Source: an uncultured Ignavibacteria bacterium
GTDB lineage: Bacteria > Bacteroidota > Ignavibacteria > Kapaibacteriales > UBA2268
Assembly: GCA_903911805.1 (NCBI GenBank)
Contig: CAIWET010000535.1
Coordinates: forward strand, 1-17,671
Reading direction: 5' to 3'
DNA: 17,671 bases
Shown piece by piece: positions 1 to 7,984 of this stretch. Position numbers and translations under genes: made by a program. The notes below the pieces were generated by a model that was given only the letters and a program-made list of their open reading frames with translations, had not been told where the DNA came from and did no database searches. Position 1 is the stretch's first letter, and each line of letters opens with the position of its first letter.

Positions 1-63
1 AAATTAATTTAAATTTGTTTTTTGTGCTTTGAAAAAAATGAAATTAGTTAAAAAAATACATAT

Positions 64-70
64 AAAGGTG
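64..70 (+). promoter_or_regulatory. Ribosome binding site deciding the first gene's start
   Basis: AAAGGTG lies 6 bases before the ATG at 77. The reading frame stays open further upstream (TTG at 29, ATG at 38), but only the ATG at 77 has a purine-rich site at normal distance. It also places a classic signal peptide at the N-terminus, so 77 is preferred. Confidence 0.55.
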
Positions 71-76
71 AATATA

Positions 77-1537
77 ATGAAAAGAATTCTAGTACTTTTT
101 TTCTTTGTTTTAAGTAACATATCGATGGCAGATTGGGTTTCCTTATCTGGACCAGCTAATCCAGTAAAAACAATTTTGAAATATGATTATAAAATATATG
201 CTGCCAGCTATGGCAGTGGAGTAAATGCTTATGACCTTGATGGATTAGATTGGTCAACAGTAAATACAGAGCTTGGCAACTTAAATGTTTGGCAGGCAAC
301 TAATTTCGGTACCGATTTGTTTGCAGCAACCGATGCAGGAATTTACAAACTTACAAGTTTCGCTGGTAGTTGGAAAAAAGTAAGTTCTACTCTTGGAGGA
401 ATGGCTTTTTATTTTATTACTTCCGACAGCAAAAGAATCTATGTAGCAAATGATAATAATAATATTTATTATTCTACTAACTCAGGCACTGAGTGGAAAG
501 AAGTATCAACTGGGGACTTAAGTTATAATATCAGATCTTTAACTTTAAATAATGGAATTTTATACGTTGGAAGCCAATCTGGAAAAATCTTCAAAACCAC
601 AGACGACGGAACAACTTGGAACGAAATCAATAATGCTCCACTTTTATTTGATATAAATGATGTTAAGTTTGTTAATGGTAAAATTTTTGCAGGTACTAAA
701 GAAGGTGGAATGTTTATGTCTGCTGATGGCTTAAAATGGTCAGCAGTTAATACTGGCTTAACTTCATCTGAAATCACTTGCATTTTAGCAGAAGGAAACA
801 AAATATTTGTTTCAACTAAAGGAAAAGGTGTATTTTTTACTGTTAATGATGGTACTTCCTGGATTCAGGCAGTTGAAGGAATGGGAAATGCTGATTGCTA
901 TACTTTATATTCTGATGGTAAAGATTTATACACTGCTACATCAAATAATGAATTGATGAAGAGAAGTTTAAGTGAATTTGATGCAGCTGTTTTAGTCGCA
1001 CCTGTTTTAACATCACCAATAAATGATGCTGTTGATATTGAGCTTGACAATGTGTTTAATTGGAATAATGCTATTGGAGCTTTGTATTATCATCCAATAA
1101 TATCTCTTAGTCAAGATTTTTCTGATACAGTTGACCAAGCAAATAATCATTTTAATAATTACTTCAAAACTACTAAGTTAAAGAACGAAACAACTTACTA
1201 TTGGAAAGTTGGCTCAATTAGCGCAACTAAAGAAGTTAAATGGTCCGAAATCCGTAAATTCACAACTGTTAAATATAATGACGTTACAGACGAATTATCA
1301 AATTCAGTTGCTGTTTTCCCTAATCCTGTAAATGATTTTATAGTATTGAATACTAACAATCAACCTATAGATTTTGTTAAGGTATACAATTTGAATGGTG
1401 AATTAGTAAGTGTTTATAATTTTGCATTAAATTCTAATGTTAAACTTGATATTTCAGAATTAAAAAGTGGCTCATATTTTGCTGTATCTAAAATCAATAA
1501 CAGTATTGTTAAAAAGAAATTTATAAAAGTAAAATAA
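77..1537 (+). CDS. Type IX secretion cargo protein with beta-propeller-like repeats and C-terminal sorting domain
   Basis: From the ATG at 77 this is a 486-residue exported protein. Residues 1-18 form a signal peptide (MKR, hydrophobic stretch, then SMA before DW). Residues about 19-305 consist of repeated units with the pattern of a short strand, G-x-x-W and a following loop (GTEWKEV, GTTWNEI, GLKWSAV, GTSWIQA), typical of BNR/YCF48-like propeller blades. Residues about 307-399 look like a fibronectin III-type domain (ending YYWKV...W-x-E-x-R-x-F-T). Residues about 410-486 match the T9SS type A sorting domain: FPNPVND, VYNLNGELV, SGSYF and a lysine-rich end. Family knowledge says such proteins cross the inner membrane by Sec and the outer membrane by T9SS, and are then released or surface-attached. 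The ligand or enzymatic role is unknown, and no catalytic residues are recognisable. The stop directly abuts the start of nadE. Confidence 0.85.
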   Translation: MKRILVLFFFVLSNISMADWVSLSGPANPVKTILKYDYKIYAASYGSGVNAYDLDGLDWSTVNTELGNLNVWQATNFGTDLFAATDAGIYKLTSFAGSWKKVSSTLGGMAFYFITSDSKRIYVANDNNNIYYSTNSGTEWKEVSTGDLSYNIRSLTLNNGILYVGSQSGKIFKTTDDGTTWNEINNAPLLFDINDVKFVNGKIFAGTKEGGMFMSADGLKWSAVNTGLTSSEITCILAEGNKIFVSTKGKGVFFTVNDGTSWIQAVEGMGNADCYTLYSDGKDLYTATSNNELMKRSLSEFDAAVLVAPVLTSPINDAVDIELDNVFNWNNAIGALYYHPIISLSQDFSDTVDQANNHFNNYFKTTKLKNETTYYWKVGSISATKEVKWSEIRKFTTVKYNDVTDELSNSVAVFPNPVNDFIVLNTNNQPIDFVKVYNLNGELVSVYNFALNSNVKLDISELKSGSYFAVSKINNSIVKKKFIKVK

Positions 1538-3493
1538 ATGACAATAAGCTCTAAAGAATATGGATTCATTAGAATTGCAGCAATATCTCCGGAAATGAAA
1601 CCCGGAGATATTGATTTTAATTTAATGCACATTCTTAGTTCTTTAGAAAAAGCTATAGAAAGTTCTTGTCATATTGCCGTTTTTCCTGAAATGGCAATTA
1701 CCGGTTATACAATCGGTGATTTGTTATATCAAGATATAATCCATAAAGAAACTTTAAAGGCGTTATTGAAAATTGCAGAATTCACAGAAGAGAATGACAT
1801 AACAGCGGTTGTTGGTGCACCTATTGTTGATAATGGGATGCTATTCAATTGCGCAGTTCTTATTTCCTCTGGCAAAATTTTAGGAGTGATACCTAAAACA
1901 TTTATCTGCAATTCTAATGAATATTACGAAGAGCGTTGGTTTTCTTCAGATCAAGACAGGGTATCTGAAATTGTTGTCATAAATGGCGTAGAAATCCCTT
2001 TTGGCGCTAATAACTTATTCAGAGTTAAAGATATTGGCCTTATAGTCGGTATTGAAATCTGTGAAGATTTATGGTCGGTAATTCCGCCAAGTTCTTTTCA
2101 GGCATTGTCTGGTGCCAATATTATTTTAAATTTGTCTGCGAGTGATGAATATTTAGGAAAAGCGGATTATCGAAGAAATTTAGTAAAAATCCATTCATCA
2201 AAAATTTTAGCTGGATATGTTTATTGCTCTTGCGGCCCAAATGAATCAAGTACTGATGTAACTTTTGCAAATCATAACATTTTGAGTGAAAATGGTGTCC
2301 TTTTGAAAGAATCCAAGCGATTTTCATTTGAAACAATTATGACAATTGCTGATTTTGATCTTGAAAAAATTAAAAATGATAGGCTAAAGAATAATTCTTA
2401 TGCAAATAAGGACAGTATTAAATCTTATGAAATAATTGATTTTGAGATTTCTGACAGAACATTATATAGTCTTGAACGCAACATTAGTAAGTATCCATTT
2501 GTACCTGAAGATTTCAATAAACGAGCAGAAATTTGTAAAGAGATTTTCAATATCCAAACTGCTGGATTATTAAAAAGAATCAAAACAATTGGTTGCAAAA
2601 ATGTTGTAATTGGAATTTCTGGCGGACTTGATTCCACATTAGCACTATTAGTTTGTTATAAAGCATTTAATTTGGCAGGATTAGAGCCTAAAGGAATTAA
2701 AACCATAACAATGCCTGGATTTGGAACAACAGAGAGAACCAAAAATAATGCTGAAAAATTAGCAGAATTACTTGGAACAGAGTTAATTACTATTGATATA
2801 AAAGATGCTGTAAATCAGCATTTTAAAGATATAAATCACCCCGCAGACCAATATGACATTGTCTATGAAAATTCCCAGGCAAGAGAAAGAACTCAAATTT
2901 TGATGGATTATGCTAATAAAGTTAATGGAATTGTTGTTGGTACTGGTGACTTATCCGAGCTAGCTCTTGGTTGGTGCACTTATAATGGCGACCAAATGAG
3001 TATGTATGGCGTCAATTCCGGAGTTCCCAAAACTTTGGTCAAATATATAATTGAAACCCAAGCTTTAGAGGAATTCACAGGCGAGTTCTCAGAAATATTA
3101 TTTGATATTTGCTCTACGCCAATTTCACCTGAGTTGCTTCCTAAAGGTAAAAATGATGAAATAATTCAAGAAACCGAGAAATCAGTCGGACCTTATGTTT
3201 TAAATGATTTCTTTTTGTACTATTTTGTAAGAATGAATTATTCTCCACAAAAGATATTGATTTTAGCGATAAATATATTTAATAAAGAATATAATAATGA
3301 ATTTATAAGAACAACGTTAATAAGTTTTTATAAGAGATTTTTTACACAGCAATTTAAACGTTCAGCAATGCCAGATGGCATAAAAGTTGGTTCAATAGCT
3401 TTATCTCCAAGAGGTGATTGGAGAATGCCCAGCGACGCATCGTTTGAACTTTGGATAAAAGAAATAAAAAAAATTAATTTAGAATTAATTTGA
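1538..3493 (+). CDS. nadE: Glutamine-dependent NAD+ synthetase
   Basis: This 651-residue protein has the two-domain layout of glutamine-hydrolysing NAD+ synthetases. It makes NAD+ from deamido-NAD+, ATP and glutamine in the cytoplasm. Residues about 10-290 are a nitrilase-type amidase with the expected Glu-Lys-Cys triad: E51 in FPEMAITGY, K120 in GVIPK, C175 in GIEICEDLW. The C-terminal domain, from about 330, is the ATP-pyrophosphatase synthetase with the SGGLDST loop at 361-367 and the downstream GTGDLSELALGW segment that helps bind NaAD and ATP. The length fits the bacterial two-domain type, longer than ammonia-dependent NadE of about 275 residues. The ATG immediately follows the previous TAA, so translation is probably coupled. 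The response regulator begins 7 bases after the stop. The amidase domain makes it independent of free ammonia but dependent on glutamine, relevant to the transporter genes downstream. Confidence 0.96.
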   Translation: MTISSKEYGFIRIAAISPEMKPGDIDFNLMHILSSLEKAIESSCHIAVFPEMAITGYTIGDLLYQDIIHKETLKALLKIAEFTEENDITAVVGAPIVDNGMLFNCAVLISSGKILGVIPKTFICNSNEYYEERWFSSDQDRVSEIVVINGVEIPFGANNLFRVKDIGLIVGIEICEDLWSVIPPSSFQALSGANIILNLSASDEYLGKADYRRNLVKIHSSKILAGYVYCSCGPNESSTDVTFANHNILSENGVLLKESKRFSFETIMTIADFDLEKIKNDRLKNNSYANKDSIKSYEIIDFEISDRTLYSLERNISKYPFVPEDFNKRAEICKEIFNIQTAGLLKRIKTIGCKNVVIGISGGLDSTLALLVCYKAFNLAGLEPKGIKTITMPGFGTTERTKNNAEKLAELLGTELITIDIKDAVNQHFKDINHPADQYDIVYENSQARERTQILMDYANKVNGIVVGTGDLSELALGWCTYNGDQMSMYGVNSGVPKTLVKYIIETQALEEFTGEFSEILFDICSTPISPELLPKGKNDEIIQETEKSVGPYVLNDFFLYYFVRMNYSPQKILILAINIFNKEYNNEFIRTTLISFYKRFFTQQFKRSAMPDGIKVGSIALSPRGDWRMPSDASFELWIKEIKKINLELI

Positions 3494-3500
3494 GATAGAT

Positions 3501-4151
3501 ATGGAAGATTATATCGAAAGAGACATAACTCTAATAATTGCAGACGACCACGAATTGGTAAGGTCTGGAATAAAAAGAATTTTAACTTATGAAAAACAAA
3601 TTAAAATCCTTGGAGAAGCTTCAAATGGTGAAGAAGCTGTTAGCTTAGTAAAATATCATAATCCAAATGTTGCTCTTTTGGATATATTTATGCCAAAGAT
3701 GAATGGCATTCAGGCAACTGAACTTATCAAGAAAGAATGCCCTGAAACTTTTGTTGTAATGCTAACTGCATTCGAAGATTCGCAACATCTTGAGCAGGCT
3801 TTAGCTGCTGGTGCAGATGGTTATTTAGTAAAAGATATTGGAGCAAAAGACCTGATTGCCGCTATTTTAAAAGTAAATGAAGGCGAGAGAGTTTTCAGTA
3901 AATCAATTGTTCAGATTATGGAACAAAAATATCTACCTTCAATTTCAGACAATACTTCAATTTCAATTTCAAAACGAGAACAAGAAATATTGAATATGGT
4001 CGCTTTAGGAAAAACCAGTAAAGAAATTGCTGATAAATATAATCTTAGTGTTCGCACAGTACAGTCGCATCGCTCAAACATAATGCAAAAATTAGGCCTT
4101 AAAAGTGCAGGTAGCTTAATTAGATATGCTGTTTTACATAAGCAAGATTAA
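3501..4151 (+). CDS. NarL/FixJ-family response regulator transcription factor
   Basis: This 216-residue protein has a receiver domain (about 8-125) followed by a LuxR-type helix-turn-helix (about 150-214). The receiver carries the acidic pair D15-D16, the phosphoacceptor D61 in ALLDIFMP, the switch threonine T89 in MLTA and the conserved lysine K111 in LVKD. The DNA-binding end shows the LuxR signature: SKREQEILNMVALGKTSKEI, then SVRTVQSHRSNIMQKL. All residues needed for phosphotransfer and DNA binding are present. It sits 7 bases after nadE and 8 bases before an ABC transporter ATPase, so it is probably co-transcribed with them and may control them; this is inference. No kinase gene is adjacent. 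NarL-type regulators usually pair with HisKA_3 kinases, whereas the kinase at the far end of the window is of HisKA type, so that pairing is doubtful. Its target genes cannot be named from sequence. Confidence 0.93.
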   Translation: MEDYIERDITLIIADDHELVRSGIKRILTYEKQIKILGEASNGEEAVSLVKYHNPNVALLDIFMPKMNGIQATELIKKECPETFVVMLTAFEDSQHLEQALAAGADGYLVKDIGAKDLIAAILKVNEGERVFSKSIVQIMEQKYLPSISDNTSISISKREQEILNMVALGKTSKEIADKYNLSVRTVQSHRSNIMQKLGLKSAGSLIRYAVLHKQD

Positions 4152-4159
4152 TTAAAATA

Positions 4160-5026
4160 ATGCAGAAAGCAAAATTTGACCAAGCAGAAACAATTGTAAA
4201 AGTAACCGATTTACATAAATACTTTAATGGTAATCACGTACTAAAAGGCGTTTCTTTCGAAATTAAAAAAGGAATGCTGATATCCATTATTGGTAGATCA
4301 GGGTGCGGAAAAACAACATTGTTAAGATGCTTAAATTCGTTAGAGGTACTTGATTCTGGTACAATCGAAGTTGCAGGTATTACTCTCTCGCGAGAACTTA
4401 AAGAAATGCCTAGCAACGATTCAGCAAAAAATAAAAAAGATAGTAGATTTGCTGGAATGCCCTTTAGTGATTTTACTAAACACGACGAAGTTGATGCCGA
4501 CTTTAATAATAAAACAAGAATTATTAGGCAACGTGTTGGAATGCTTTTTCAAAGTCTAAATCTCTTTCCGCATTTAACAGTTTTGGGCAATTTAATTAAA
4601 GCACCAATGATTGTAAAAAAGACTTCAAAAGAAATTGCAACAAATGAAGCTCTAATTTTACTCGAAAAAGTTGGACTTGAAACATTCAAAGATAGATACC
4701 CCAATCAGCTTTCTGGCGGACAAGCACAAAGAGTTGCTATTGCAAGAGCATTAGCAATGAATCCTCAAGTAATGCTTTATGACGAACCTACTTCCGCGCT
4801 AGATCCAGAACTAATTGTTGACGTAATGCAGGTAATGAAGCAATTGCACGACGAAGGCATGACTCAGATTGTTGTTACTCATTCAATGCAATTTGCTAAA
4901 ATTGCATCCGACCTGATAATTTATATGGAAGAGGGAAAAATAGTTGAAATTTCAACACCAGAAGAAATGTTCACCAATCCCAAAGACGAGAGAACCAAGA
5001 ACTATTTAAGTATTTTATTTGAATAA
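4160..5026 (+). CDS. Polar amino acid (probably glutamine) ABC transporter ATPase with an internal insertion
   Basis: This is a 288-residue ABC ATPase of the GlnQ/HisP/ArtP family, which powers uptake of polar amino acids. The Walker A loop is at 45-53 (GRSGCGKTT), the Q-loop glutamine at Q131 (MLFQSLNLFPHLTV, typical of this family), the signature LSGGQ at 184-188, Walker B at 204-209 (VMLYDE, followed by PTSALDPE), and the switch histidine at H241. All catalytic elements are intact. Family members are usually about 240-250 residues. The extra length lies mostly between residues about 78 and 118, a lysine- and aspartate-rich hydrophilic stretch before the strand preceding the Q-loop. This loop faces the regulatory side in known ABC folds, so it may contact another protein, but that is inference. 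The partner permease starts 4 bases after the stop. The substrate is uncertain: glutamine is suggested by similarity and by nadE nearby. Confidence 0.93.
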   Translation: MQKAKFDQAETIVKVTDLHKYFNGNHVLKGVSFEIKKGMLISIIGRSGCGKTTLLRCLNSLEVLDSGTIEVAGITLSRELKEMPSNDSAKNKKDSRFAGMPFSDFTKHDEVDADFNNKTRIIRQRVGMLFQSLNLFPHLTVLGNLIKAPMIVKKTSKEIATNEALILLEKVGLETFKDRYPNQLSGGQAQRVAIARALAMNPQVMLYDEPTSALDPELIVDVMQVMKQLHDEGMTQIVVTHSMQFAKIASDLIIYMEEGKIVEISTPEEMFTNPKDERTKNYLSILFE

Positions 5027-5030
5027 TATT

Positions 5031-6578
5031 ATGAAAATAACTTTACAAAAACATATAAAATACTTTTCAAAGAAATTCAATATTAATTTCTTATTAATGC
5101 TTTTAGTATTAATCTTAGCTTCGAATTATAATTCAATCTCAGCTGAGAAGAAAATACTAAGATGGGCTGCTGACTCAGAGAGTGGAGCTCCATATGTATT
5201 TGAAGATGAATCAAAACAAGGAGTCCAAATTGGCTTTGAAGTCGATATTATTAAAGAAATCTGCAGAATGCTCGATTATCAACCAGCTTTTTTCCAAAAT
5301 CAATGGGATGGACTAATCCCTGGACTTGATAGAAATGATTATGATGTCGCAATAAATGGAATTGAAATTACAGACGAGAGAAAAGATAAAATTCTTTTTT
5401 CTATTCCATATTATATTACATTTGAGCAACTTGTAGTACGCAAAGATGATAATCATATCAAAAATTTAAAAACCCTTAAAGGAAAAGCTGTTGGAACATT
5501 GTCATCATCACTTGCGGAAACAATTCTGAAGGAGCTTGAGGGTGTAGAAATAAGAACTTACGAAAGTGAATATAATTCCTTTACAGATTTGAAATTGGGC
5601 AGAATAGATGCTGTATTGATAGACGCCCCTGTTGCGATTCAATATGCTAAACCTGACCCAGAATTGAAGTTTGTAGGTCCAGAAATTAAACAATTAAGTT
5701 ATGGAATTGCTATAAAACTCAATAATATTGATTTAAAAAATAGCATTGATTCTGCCATCAGAGTTATGACCAATACAGGTAAACTAAAAGAAATCCTTAC
5801 AAAGTGGAGCTTATGGGAACCTGATTTATGGAATAAATTGATGGATGTACATACTGCTAATTCTAATATTATTAAAATTGAATCTCAAATAAAAAAATCA
5901 AATAAAACATTTTCCGAAAGGGTTCAACCATATATAAATTGGTTACCAGAATTAGGAAAAGCAGCATTATTAACTCTAAATATATCTTTGCTTTCAATGA
6001 TTTTAGCAATGGCATTTGGATTGATGCTTGTATTGCTAAGAGTATTTGCCCCAACTCCGATATCAAAACTTACTGTGGTTTACATTGAATTAATCAGAGG
6101 CACTCCGCTTTTGATGCAGCTATTTTTTATTTATTACGTTTTCCCAGTTCATTTAGGAATTAAATTAGATCCATTTGTAGCAGCAGTAATAGGCTTAGGT
6201 TTGAATTATGCAGCTTATGAAGCAGAGAACTATCGTGCTGGACTATTTGCAGTGCCAAGAGGTCAAATAGAAGCAGCAATCTCGCTTGGAATGAGAAAAC
6301 GAGATACTTTGAAACATATAGTGTTTCCACAAGCAATTAGATTAGTAATTCCACCAATGACAAATGATTTTATCTCATTATTAAAAGATTCTTCTTTAGT
6401 GTCGGTTATAGCGATGGTAGAGCTTACTAAAGCTTATGGCAAGTTCTCATCGACAATGTATGATTACATTGTTCCTGGCTTAATTGTGGCTGCAATTTAT
6501 CTACTTCTTGGTTTACCATTCGTAAAAATTGCAAAATGGGCTGAAAATAAATTTTCTCACGACAAAAAGAGAAGTTAA
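5031..6578 (+). CDS. Fused amino acid substrate-binding protein and ABC permease (GlnP-like)
   Basis: This 515-residue protein joins two transporter parts that many bacteria encode separately. Residues about 16-38 are a signal sequence or anchor. Residues about 40-265 are a family 3 periplasmic binding domain (GFEVDII, QWDGLIPGL and ITDERKD with R117, which in relatives contacts the amino acid carboxylate; D198 in LIDAP is probably a ligand contact). A charged linker follows. Residues about 305-505 are an inner-membrane permease with about five helices, the RGTP motif at 356-359, and the EAA coupling loop at 414-433 (EAAISLGMRKRDTLKHIVFP) that docks to the ATPase. A homodimer with the upstream ATPase would be a complete importer with two tethered binding domains, as in GlnPQ systems. 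I chose the ATG at 5031, 4 bases after the ATPase stop; an in-frame TTG at 5019 is less likely. The stop overlaps the start of rnhA by one base. Confidence 0.93.
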   Translation: MKITLQKHIKYFSKKFNINFLLMLLVLILASNYNSISAEKKILRWAADSESGAPYVFEDESKQGVQIGFEVDIIKEICRMLDYQPAFFQNQWDGLIPGLDRNDYDVAINGIEITDERKDKILFSIPYYITFEQLVVRKDDNHIKNLKTLKGKAVGTLSSSLAETILKELEGVEIRTYESEYNSFTDLKLGRIDAVLIDAPVAIQYAKPDPELKFVGPEIKQLSYGIAIKLNNIDLKNSIDSAIRVMTNTGKLKEILTKWSLWEPDLWNKLMDVHTANSNIIKIESQIKKSNKTFSERVQPYINWLPELGKAALLTLNISLLSMILAMAFGLMLVLLRVFAPTPISKLTVVYIELIRGTPLLMQLFFIYYVFPVHLGIKLDPFVAAVIGLGLNYAAYEAENYRAGLFAVPRGQIEAAISLGMRKRDTLKHIVFPQAIRLVIPPMTNDFISLLKDSSLVSVIAMVELTKAYGKFSSTMYDYIVPGLIVAAIYLLLGLPFVKIAKWAENKFSHDKKRS

Positions 6579-7063
6579 TGACCAAAGAAGTTACTATTTA
6601 TACCGATGGTGCTTGCTCAGGCAATCCCGGAGCAGGTGGCTATGGCGTTGTAATGCTTTATGGTCAACACAGGAAAGAAATATCTTCTGCATTTAGGAAA
6701 ACCACTAACAATAGAATGGAACTTTTGGCAGTAATAGTTGCTTTAAAGGCTTTAAAAAAGCCTGACAATCTTTTAATCTCTGTGTATTCTGATTCGAGTT
6801 ATGTTGTAAATGCAATTAATTTGGGGTGGTTAAATAAATGGCGATTGAATCATTGGAAGAAAAAATCGGAATTTATTCCAAACCACGATTTATGGATTGA
6901 GCTTAATGAACTTCTAAATATCTTTAAAGTTCGATTTATTTGGGTGGAGGGACACGCAGGAGTCAAGGAAAATGAACGATGCGATGAACTTGCTCGCAAT
7001 GCAATCAAAACTGGAGAATTCTTTATTGACAAAGAATATGAAAAGAAATTATCAAATCAATAA
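6578..7063 (+). CDS. rnhA: Ribonuclease HI
   Basis: This 161-residue enzyme cuts the RNA strand of RNA:DNA hybrids, removing primers and R-loops in the cytoplasm. The four metal-binding acidic residues are all present: D10 in YTDGACSGNPG, E48 in NNRMELLAV, D72 in VYSDSSYV and D136 in NERCDELA. The assisting histidine H126 is in WVEGHAG. The basic handle region (WLNKWRLNHWKKK, about 84-96) seen in E. coli-type RNase HI is also present. Length is close to the usual 155 residues, with a short charged tail. The ATG overlaps the last base of the permease stop (TAATG), so it is translated as the last gene of the upstream run. Its stop at 7061-7063 directly touches the stop codon of the convergent methyltransferase gene, leaving no space for a terminator between them. 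Confidence 0.97.
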   Translation: MTKEVTIYTDGACSGNPGAGGYGVVMLYGQHRKEISSAFRKTTNNRMELLAVIVALKALKKPDNLLISVYSDSSYVVNAINLGWLNKWRLNHWKKKSEFIPNHDLWIELNELLNIFKVRFIWVEGHAGVKENERCDELARNAIKTGEFFIDKEYEKKLSNQ

Positions 7064-7843
7064 TCAATTTTTAATATGATGCATAAAAATTGCTGAGCTT
7101 GAAGCAACATTCAAAGAATCAACTTTTTTGTTCATTGGAATATGAATTATCTCATCTGAAATCTCAAGAATAACTTTGTCAATTCCTTTGCCTTCACTAC
7201 CAAAGATTAAAGCAAATTTTTCGGGGAATTTATAATCAATAATTGATTTAGAATGGTCATTAATTTCAGCAGAAATAATTCGATACCCTAATTCTTTTAA
7301 TTTTAGAATATCCTGTACTAAATAATGAGATTGATAAAATTTCATATTAACAATATTTCCCATTCCAACTCTAACCGCTCTTCGAATAAATGGAGAGGAG
7401 CTTTTAAAATCAACAATAATTGAATTTATATCAAAAGCCGCAGCATTTCTTACAATTGAGCCAACATTTTCAGAATCAATAATCGAATTCATAATAACTA
7501 TTTGATCATCCAATGTAGATAATTGATTATCCTCAGGCTGATAAGCAATAGCCATTATACCCGAATGCAGATTAAATCCGACATTTTTATTCATAATCTC
7601 AATATTGGCAGTAAAAAGATTATCTTCAGAAATTCCTTTTGATAAAATTAACTCTTTATTGTTTTCATAAAAAGATTCAAGAGCCAAAATAGAATGAATC
7701 TCTAAATTACTTTTTAGAACTCTAAGTGTGATTTTTTCGCTTTCAGCAATAAAAACTCTCTTTGATAAATGTTGAGATTGGATATTTCTTAAGCTTTTGT
7801 AAAGTGTGATTCTATTGTCTTCAAAGCCATCTATTTTAATCAT
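7064..7843 (-). CDS. SpoU/TrmH-family RNA 2'-O-ribose methyltransferase
   Basis: This 259-residue protein belongs to the SPOUT superfamily that methylates ribose 2'-OH in rRNA or tRNA using S-adenosylmethionine. The three TrmH motifs are visible: motif 1 at 125-137 (ENVGSIVRNAAAF, with catalytic-type R132), motif 2 at 212-221 (LIFGSEGKGI) and motif 3 at about 235-253 (IPM...DSLNVASSSAIF). These form the trefoil knot that binds the cofactor. Motif 3 has SLNVASSS where many relatives read SLNVSVAA, a mild variation. The N-terminal 100 residues resemble the substrate-binding extension of 23S rRNA-type enzymes (SKRVFIAESEKI is like the FI-x-EG-x-K element), so an rRNA target such as that of RlmB/TsnR-like enzymes is plausible. 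The exact nucleotide cannot be decided. The upstream 141 bases probably hold its own promoter. Confidence 0.9.
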   Translation of the reverse strand: MIKIDGFEDNRITLYKSLRNIQSQHLSKRVFIAESEKITLRVLKSNLEIHSILALESFYENNKELILSKGISEDNLFTANIEIMNKNVGFNLHSGIMAIAYQPEDNQLSTLDDQIVIMNSIIDSENVGSIVRNAAAFDINSIIVDFKSSSPFIRRAVRVGMGNIVNMKFYQSHYLVQDILKLKELGYRIISAEINDHSKSIIDYKFPEKFALIFGSEGKGIDKVILEISDEIIHIPMNKKVDSLNVASSSAIFMHHIKN

Positions 7844-7984
7844 AATAATCTTATGGAATAAATTAAAATTAGTCGTGACTTTGTCATTTATATTTTAAAA
7901 AAATACGGATAAAATCAAGGAATAATGAAGCGATTCATTTGTTTGAACCAGATCCTCATTAATCCCTATCTTTAAGAAGCGTCC

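Noticed and set aside
3501..4151. Pairing of the NarL-type regulator with the histidine kinase at the right end
   Set aside because: They lie 11 kb apart on opposite strands, and the kinase has a HisKA-type H box, not the HisKA_3 type usual for NarL partners; sequence alone gives no support.
7876..7886. Short palindrome TGAC-TTT-GTCA upstream of the methyltransferase gene
   Set aside because: Only four base pairs per arm and no extension; too short in AT-rich DNA to claim an operator.
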